NCBI GenBank assembly: GCA_937923585.1
Contig: CALDSM010000113.1
Span: 1-8,649 of the forward strand
DNA length: 8,649 nucleotides
Source: an uncultured bacterium
Lineage (GTDB): Bacteria > Hydrogenedentota > Hydrogenedentia > Hydrogenedentales > CAITNO01
Direction of reading: 5' to 3'
Below the pieces are notes generated by a model that saw nothing but the letters and a program-made list of their open reading frames with translations, made no database searches and had not been told where the DNA came from. A program made the position numbers and the translations under genes. Position 1 is the stretch's first letter; each line of letters opens with the position of its first letter. Positions 7,201 through 8,649 of this stretch are shown piece by piece.

Positions 7201-8649
7201 GCAATACCGCGCCGCTGCTGACCGGTTCGATAAGTCTGGCGGCATCCCATTGCGACATCGAGGACGGATACCCCGGTGAGGGCAACATTGCCGCCGATCC
7301 ACTGTTCGCGGACGTGAACGGTGGCAATGTGACGCTTCTGGCGGGTTCTCCGTGCATTGATGCCGGGACAACGCTGGGTGCGCCGGCCGCGGATATCCTG
7401 GGGGTGGCGCGTCCGAAGGGTGCGGGTGTGGACATGGGTGCCTATGAATCCACCATAGACACGGAACCTCCCGTCATCATCGCCTGCGCGGAAAACCAGG
7501 AAGCACCGCCGGACGACTTCTGTCCGGCCCGAATACCGGACATGACAGCGGAGGTCACGGCCACGGACAACATGACTCCGTCGCACCGCCTCCTGATTAC
7601 ACAGGCGCCCCCGGCCAATTCCCCGGCCCTTCTGGGCGTCACCGTGGTGACGATCACCGTGGCGGATGAATCCGGAAACACAGCCGCCTGCACTGCGACG
7701 TTCGCGAAACAGGGCACCGTTCCGCCAATGATTACGCTGCTGGGCGTTGATCCGATCACTGTCGAGTGCGGCGACACATACACCGATGCGGGCGTGACGG
7801 CGGCGGACATGTGCGGAAACAGCCTGACCGCATCGGTCGTCACGGCGAATCCCGTGCCGACTCCGGCCAGAGTCGGCACCTACACGATCACCTACAACCT
7901 GAATGATGGGAGCGGCAATGCGGCCGACGAGGTCACCCGCATCGTCAAGGTGGCAGACACGGCCAGACCGGTCGTGACTCTGAACGGCCCGGCTGGCATT
8001 GTCATGGTCCGCGGTGAAACGTACGCGGAGTTGGGCGCAACGGCCATGGACGCCTGCGCCGGTGACCTTGGTTCCCGCATTGTCATCACGGGCAACGTGA
8101 ACACCGCGGTGGCCGGCACCTACTACGTGTTCTACGCGGTGAACGACGGCAAATTCGCGGCAAGCGTGATGCGAACAGTGCTCGTGTCGCAATCGGCCCC
8201 GCCGACCATTGTCCTGAACGGCCCTGACATGATGACCGCGGAGTGCGGCGCCGCGTTTGCCGATCCGGGCGCCATGGCGGCGGACCAGCACGGCAACAGT
8301 CTGAATGAGAGTGTTGTCACCGTGGGCAGTGTGGACACCGCTGTGCCCGGCGTCTACTACCTGTTCTACATGGTCACGGATGGTGCCTTTACGGAGTCCG
8401 TGATGAGAATGGTGGAAGTGGCCGACACCGCTCCGCCTGCGATCAGTCTGATCGGCGCGGCAGGGGTGGCCGTGGAATGCGGCGGCACCTACATGGATGC
8501 GGGGGCAACGGCGGCCGATGTGTGCGCGGGCGCTGTGCCGGTTATGATGGCCGGCTCGGTGAACGCGGCCCTGCCGGGTGTCTACACGCTGACTTACAGC
8601 GCGACTGACGGCGTGAACGCCGCAGACGCCGTGGAGCGCGTGGTGACGG
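1..8649 (+). CDS. Giant modular beta-helix / Ig-like repeat surface protein, internal part, with one frameshift near base 105
   Basis: Role: probably a very large secreted or cell-surface protein; no catalytic residues are recognisable, so an adhesive or structural role is inference. Codons starting at base 3 are open from 3 to 8648, about 2,882 codons. The first ~35 true codons lie in the frame starting at base 1 (GMEDGTTWATAF...) and the rest in the frame starting at base 3 (VYTV... onward). Domain order by residue: beta-helix modules at 1-410, 497-910, 997-1407, 1581-1988 and 2075-2482; B-repeat-like Ig domains at 418-489, 918-989, 1413-1482 and 1996-2067; IPT/TIG at 1489-1573; HYR-like at 2486-2572; four DUF5011-like domains from 2574 to the end. 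Both ends lie outside the window, so signal peptide and anchor are unseen. An in-frame ATG at 21 follows a GGAGG at 6-10, but both sit inside the conserved module entry motif, so I do not take it as the start. Confidence 0.9.
100..108 (+). other. Probable one-base deletion (frameshift) in the gene
   Basis: The sequence reads GCCGAGGCGTC where the equivalent points in M3 and M4 read GCCGAAGGCGTC, so one purine is missing in the GAAGG run. Before it, the module motif GEVWVAE is read in the frame starting at base 1; after it, VYT and all conserved module sequence are read in the frame starting at base 3. Left uncorrected, the upstream frame runs into a TGA or equivalent stop at 715-717 after about 200 unrelated residues. 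The downstream frame stays open for 8.5 kb, so this is either a sequencing or assembly error or a very recent mutation. Confidence 0.88.
1209..1513 (+). repeat. 305-bp exact internal direct repeat, copy 1
   Basis: Identical to 2709-3013 at an offset of exactly 1,500 bases. It covers the end of M0, linker domain 1 and the first residues of M1. Looser similarity continues on both sides: 1167-1208 with three mismatches and 1514-1570 with two. Confidence 0.92.
1254..1469 (+). repeat. Divergent InlB B-repeat-like Ig domain, linker 1
   Basis: Seventy-two residues with VQVSPPGTATTIPSEG, HSFVRGEAVALFAAASSVY, FTGWTGD and SIVMDGDKSVTAN. This matches the general pattern of the divergent InlB B-repeat family (Pfam Flg_new_2): a GT..P....G strand, a 'G..V.L.A' strand, a central 'F.GW.GD' and a final 'MDGDK.V.A.F'. 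The usual closing aromatic is replaced here (TANTQ). It is followed by RMAGETVV leading into M1. Confidence 0.75.
1491..2732 (+). repeat. Beta-helix module M1 (type B)
   Basis: About 414 residues. It begins VRVDADNSSGAEDGTTW and carries GEVWVAEGIYRADQMYSS, RCDLYGGFAGGEDQRDQRD and ARLDGFTITGGNGPLRPE. Rung motifs include VNCIIADN, TGCSLVGN, DSCRFAAN, TRCVFEAN, TNCTFAGN and RNCVVWGN. The exit signature is NIAADPLFV, GSPCVDAGTRLGAPATDI, RPQGADVDMGAYEG, a pattern recalling the choice-of-anchor Q domain. The head closely resembles M2, and both M1 and M2 have the ADQMYSSVVVNMS segment absent from M0, M3 and M4. It is joined to M2 by a linker nearly identical to the one before it. Confidence 0.82.
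2709..3013 (+). repeat. 305-bp exact internal direct repeat, copy 2
   Basis: Second copy of 1209-1513, covering the end of M1, linker domain 2 and the start of M2. The equivalent linker 4 (5988-6203) is similar but carries many differences, so only the first two linkers are homogenised. Confidence 0.92.
2754..2969 (+). repeat. Divergent InlB B-repeat-like Ig domain, linker 2
   Basis: Identical in DNA to linker 1 over its whole length, exactly 1,500 bases downstream. It carries the same FTGWTGD core and the same TANTQ ending without the usual closing aromatic. It separates M1 from M2. Confidence 0.75.
2991..4223 (+). repeat. Beta-helix module M2 (type B), donor or recipient of the 691-bp duplicated block
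   Basis: About 411 residues. It begins VRVDADNSSGAEDGTTW, with EGIYRADQMYSS and WCDLYGGFAGGEDQRNQRD. Rungs include ANCVVTGN, TDCTFTGN, DNCAFTGN, TRCTFASN, TNCTFVGN and RNCIVWGN. The exit signature is NIAADPLFVDGNGGS, GSPCLDTGSRLGAPATDIRG, RPQGAEVDMGAYEG. The central 230 residues (bases 3361-4051) are essentially identical at DNA level to M4. Twelve cysteines fall mostly at the same position of successive rungs. Confidence 0.82.
3361..4051 (+). repeat. 691-bp near-identical internal direct repeat, copy 1 (in M2)
   Basis: Matches 6589-7279 at an offset of 3,228 bases (1,076 codons), with one mismatch by eye: C at 3386 against T at 6614, synonymous (TTC/TTT, Phe). The stretch 3387-4051 is identical for 665 bases. 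It begins inside the helix just after the RLDGFTITGG region and ends just before the NIAADPLF signature. Confidence 0.93.
4239..4448 (+). repeat. Divergent InlB B-repeat-like Ig domain, linker 3 (canonical form)
   Basis: Seventy residues: VQVSPPGYGTTTPAEG, HYFVRGETVPLSAVAFAG, FAAWSGD, HIVMDGDRTVTANF. It is clearly diverged from the other three copies and is the only one keeping the family-typical closing aromatic (ANF) and the aG..F..W spacing, so it may be nearest the ancestral form. An IPT/TIG domain follows directly. Confidence 0.8.
4467..4721 (+). other. IPT/TIG domain inserted in linker 3
   Basis: Eighty-five residues fitting the IPT/TIG Ig-like fold: VPTSLSPTQGLTYGGDLVSI then QGTGF, RTRVFFGGVEAALV, ISCRTPAHAVGVVDVRV, NPEGASGTLRAAFTY. 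These match the family pattern P..G...GG..V.I.G..F, V.FGG..A, TPA...G.V.V.V.NP.G, and a terminal AF.Y. It occurs once in the window and accounts for the longer M2-to-M3 spacing (584 codons against about 500). In bacterial surface proteins TIG domains act as stalk spacers. Confidence 0.85.
4743..5966 (+). repeat. Beta-helix module M3 (type A)
   Basis: About 408 residues. It begins VRVDGANTSGVQDGTTW, the most divergent entry of the five, and directly follows the TIG domain. It has GEVWVAEGVYTAVAP, FCDLYGGFAGVEDLRDQRD and ARLDGFTITGGNGPLRPE. Rungs include ANCTITGN, TGCVFAGN, DNCSFAGN, TRCMFTLN, TNCTIAQN and RNCIVWGN. The exit signature is DADPLFVDANGGSLRLRAGS, SPCVDAGCVSDAPPADI, RPQGAGVDMGAYEG. 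It shares with M0 the segments DNSGVSP, NLAE.. with VSAP, and TGCVFA.N, which are not in M1, M2 or the body of M4. Confidence 0.82.
5988..6203 (+). repeat. Divergent InlB B-repeat-like Ig domain, linker 4
   Basis: Seventy-two residues of the same subtype as linkers 1 and 2 (GTATTIPSEG, LFAAASSVY, WTGD, GDKSVTANTQ), but with its own substitutions such as VRSETVAL, YTPFTEW and SIIMAGDK. It separates M3 from M4. Confidence 0.75.
6225..7448 (+). repeat. Beta-helix module M4, A-like head joined to a B-type body
   Basis: About 408 residues. It begins VRVDADNHSGAEDGTTW, with EGVYTAPSGSVVV and LCDLYGGFSGMEDQRDQRD, resembling the M0 and M3 head. From base 6589 it switches to sequence identical to M2 (DNTGKSPTIANC and onward) until 7279, then diverges again through NIAADPLFADVNGGN, GSPCIDAGTTLGAPAADI, RPKGAGVDMGAYE. 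It is the last helix module; instead of a B-repeat-like linker it runs into an HYR-like domain, so it marks the end of the array. Confidence 0.82.
6589..7279 (+). repeat. 691-bp near-identical internal direct repeat, copy 2 (in M4)
   Basis: Second copy of the block at 3361-4051. The flanks diverge at once on both sides: GACTAT against GATTAT on the left, and GGTGACGGT against GGTGAGGGC on the right. The match is therefore bounded by ordinary diverged module sequence and is not a duplication of a whole module. Confidence 0.93.
7458..7718 (+). other. HYR-like domain
   Basis: Eighty-seven residues: DTEPPVIIACAENQEAP, then PDMTAEVTATDNMTP, a QAPPANSP loop, LLGVTVVTITVADESGNTAAC and a final TATF. 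This resembles the HYR (hyalin repeat) pattern of a PP.I.C start, a 'V.ATDN' strand, a 'G...VT.TV.D.SGN...C' strand and an end strand. It opens the C-terminal stalk straight after the last beta-helix module. Confidence 0.75.
7722..7967 (+). repeat. DUF5011-type Ig-like domain, copy 1
   Basis: Eighty-two residues with PPMITLLGVDPITVECGDTY, TDAGVTAADMCGNSL, TANPVPTPARVGTYTITY, and DGSGNAADEVTRIVKVADT. This is the best-conserved copy in the window, with the typical VECGDTYTDAG motif, the 'VGTYTITY' strand and the 'D.SGNAA...R.V.V.D' ending. Confidence 0.85.
7968..8198 (+). repeat. DUF5011-type Ig-like domain, copy 2
   Basis: Seventy-seven residues with VVTLNGPAGIVMVRGETYAE, LGATAMDACAGDLGS, NVNTAVAGTYYVFYAVNDGK and MRTVLV. 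The first cysteine of the usual VECG motif is replaced (MVRG), while the second (DAC) is kept, so any paired disulfide would be lost here. Confidence 0.8.
8199..8432 (+). repeat. DUF5011-type Ig-like domain, copy 3
   Basis: Seventy-eight residues with PPTIVLNGPDMMTAECGAAF, ADPGAMAADQHGNSL, SVDTAVPGVYYLFYMVTDGA and MRMVEVADTA. It is the reverse of copy 2: the AECG cysteine is present, but the second position is DQHG rather than D.C. Confidence 0.8.
8433..8649 (+). repeat. DUF5011-type Ig-like domain, copy 4, cut by the window end
   Basis: Seventy-two residues are visible: PPAISLIGAAGVAVECGGTY, MDAGATAADVCAG, SVNAALPGVYTLTYSATDG, and AVERVVT at the last base. Both cysteines are present. The final strand and whatever follows (further repeats, anchor or sorting signal) lie beyond the window. 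Confidence 0.8.

Noticed and set aside
3361..7279. Mobile element as the explanation for the 691-bp repeat
   Set aside because: The block is wholly coding in the same frame as its surroundings, has no transposase and no terminal inverted repeats or target-site duplication that I can see, and lies at equivalent positions in homologous modules.
1..7448. Enzyme of the pectate lyase or other polysaccharide-lyase beta-helix type
   Set aside because: The beta-helix fold alone suggests it, but I see no recognisable catalytic motif, and the five-fold repetition with Ig linkers fits a structural or adhesive protein better.
3441..8291. Long minus-strand open frames, for example 3441-4994 (517 codons) and 6669-8291 (540 codons), also 870-1862, 2169-3245 and 5154-6473
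   Set aside because: All five are in exact codon register with the plus-strand gene, where a minus stop can only arise opposite TTA, CTA or TCA. Such codons are rare in this GC-rich gene, and each of these frames ends precisely at a plus-strand TCA codon (870, 2169, 3441, 5154, 6669). The translations are low-complexity Arg/His/Gly-rich with no domain motif.
1..8649. CRISPR array or short tandem repeats
   Set aside because: The repeats are about 1.5-kb coding modules with diverged cores. No short, evenly spaced identical repeats with unique spacers were found.

Overview
The whole window lies inside one very large plus-strand gene. After a single-base frame correction near position 105, one reading frame (codons starting at 3, 6, 9 ...) runs without a stop to the last base, about 2,880 codons. 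Neither the true start nor the stop codon is inside the window. Codon 'residue n' below means bases 3n to 3n+2. I see no tRNA, rRNA, CRISPR array, transposase, promoter or terminator, and no second gene on either strand.

The protein is a modular, repetitive, probably extracytoplasmic (secreted or surface) protein. From the N-terminal side it has five copies (M0 to M4) of a roughly 410-residue module. Each module is a right-handed parallel beta-helix that opens with a 'DGTTWATAF.TIQAGI' entry motif and closes with a choice-of-anchor-Q-like signature (ADPLF, SPC.D.G, RPQG, DMGAYE). Four linkers each carry a roughly 70-residue divergent InlB B-repeat-like Ig domain; the third also has an IPT/TIG domain. 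After M4 comes a C-terminal stalk: one HYR-like domain and four DUF5011-type Ig-like domains, the last cut by the window end. Unit spacing is about 506 (corrected), 500, 584 and 494 codons.

At DNA level the array is a mosaic. A 691-bp block of M2 recurs in M4 with one synonymous difference, and a 305-bp block around the first linker recurs exactly around the second. M0 and M3 form one sequence type, M1 and M2 another, and M4 joins a head of the first type to a body of the second. This points to recent recombination or gene conversion among internal repeats, with misassembly as the alternative.

The base composition is GC-rich. The domain mix is typical of giant surface proteins from free-living, complex-envelope bacteria such as Planctomycetes, Lentisphaerae and Candidatus Hydrogenedentes. 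That placement is an impression from domain style and is low confidence. No sorting signal or catalytic site is visible, so ligand, anchor and secretion route cannot be stated.
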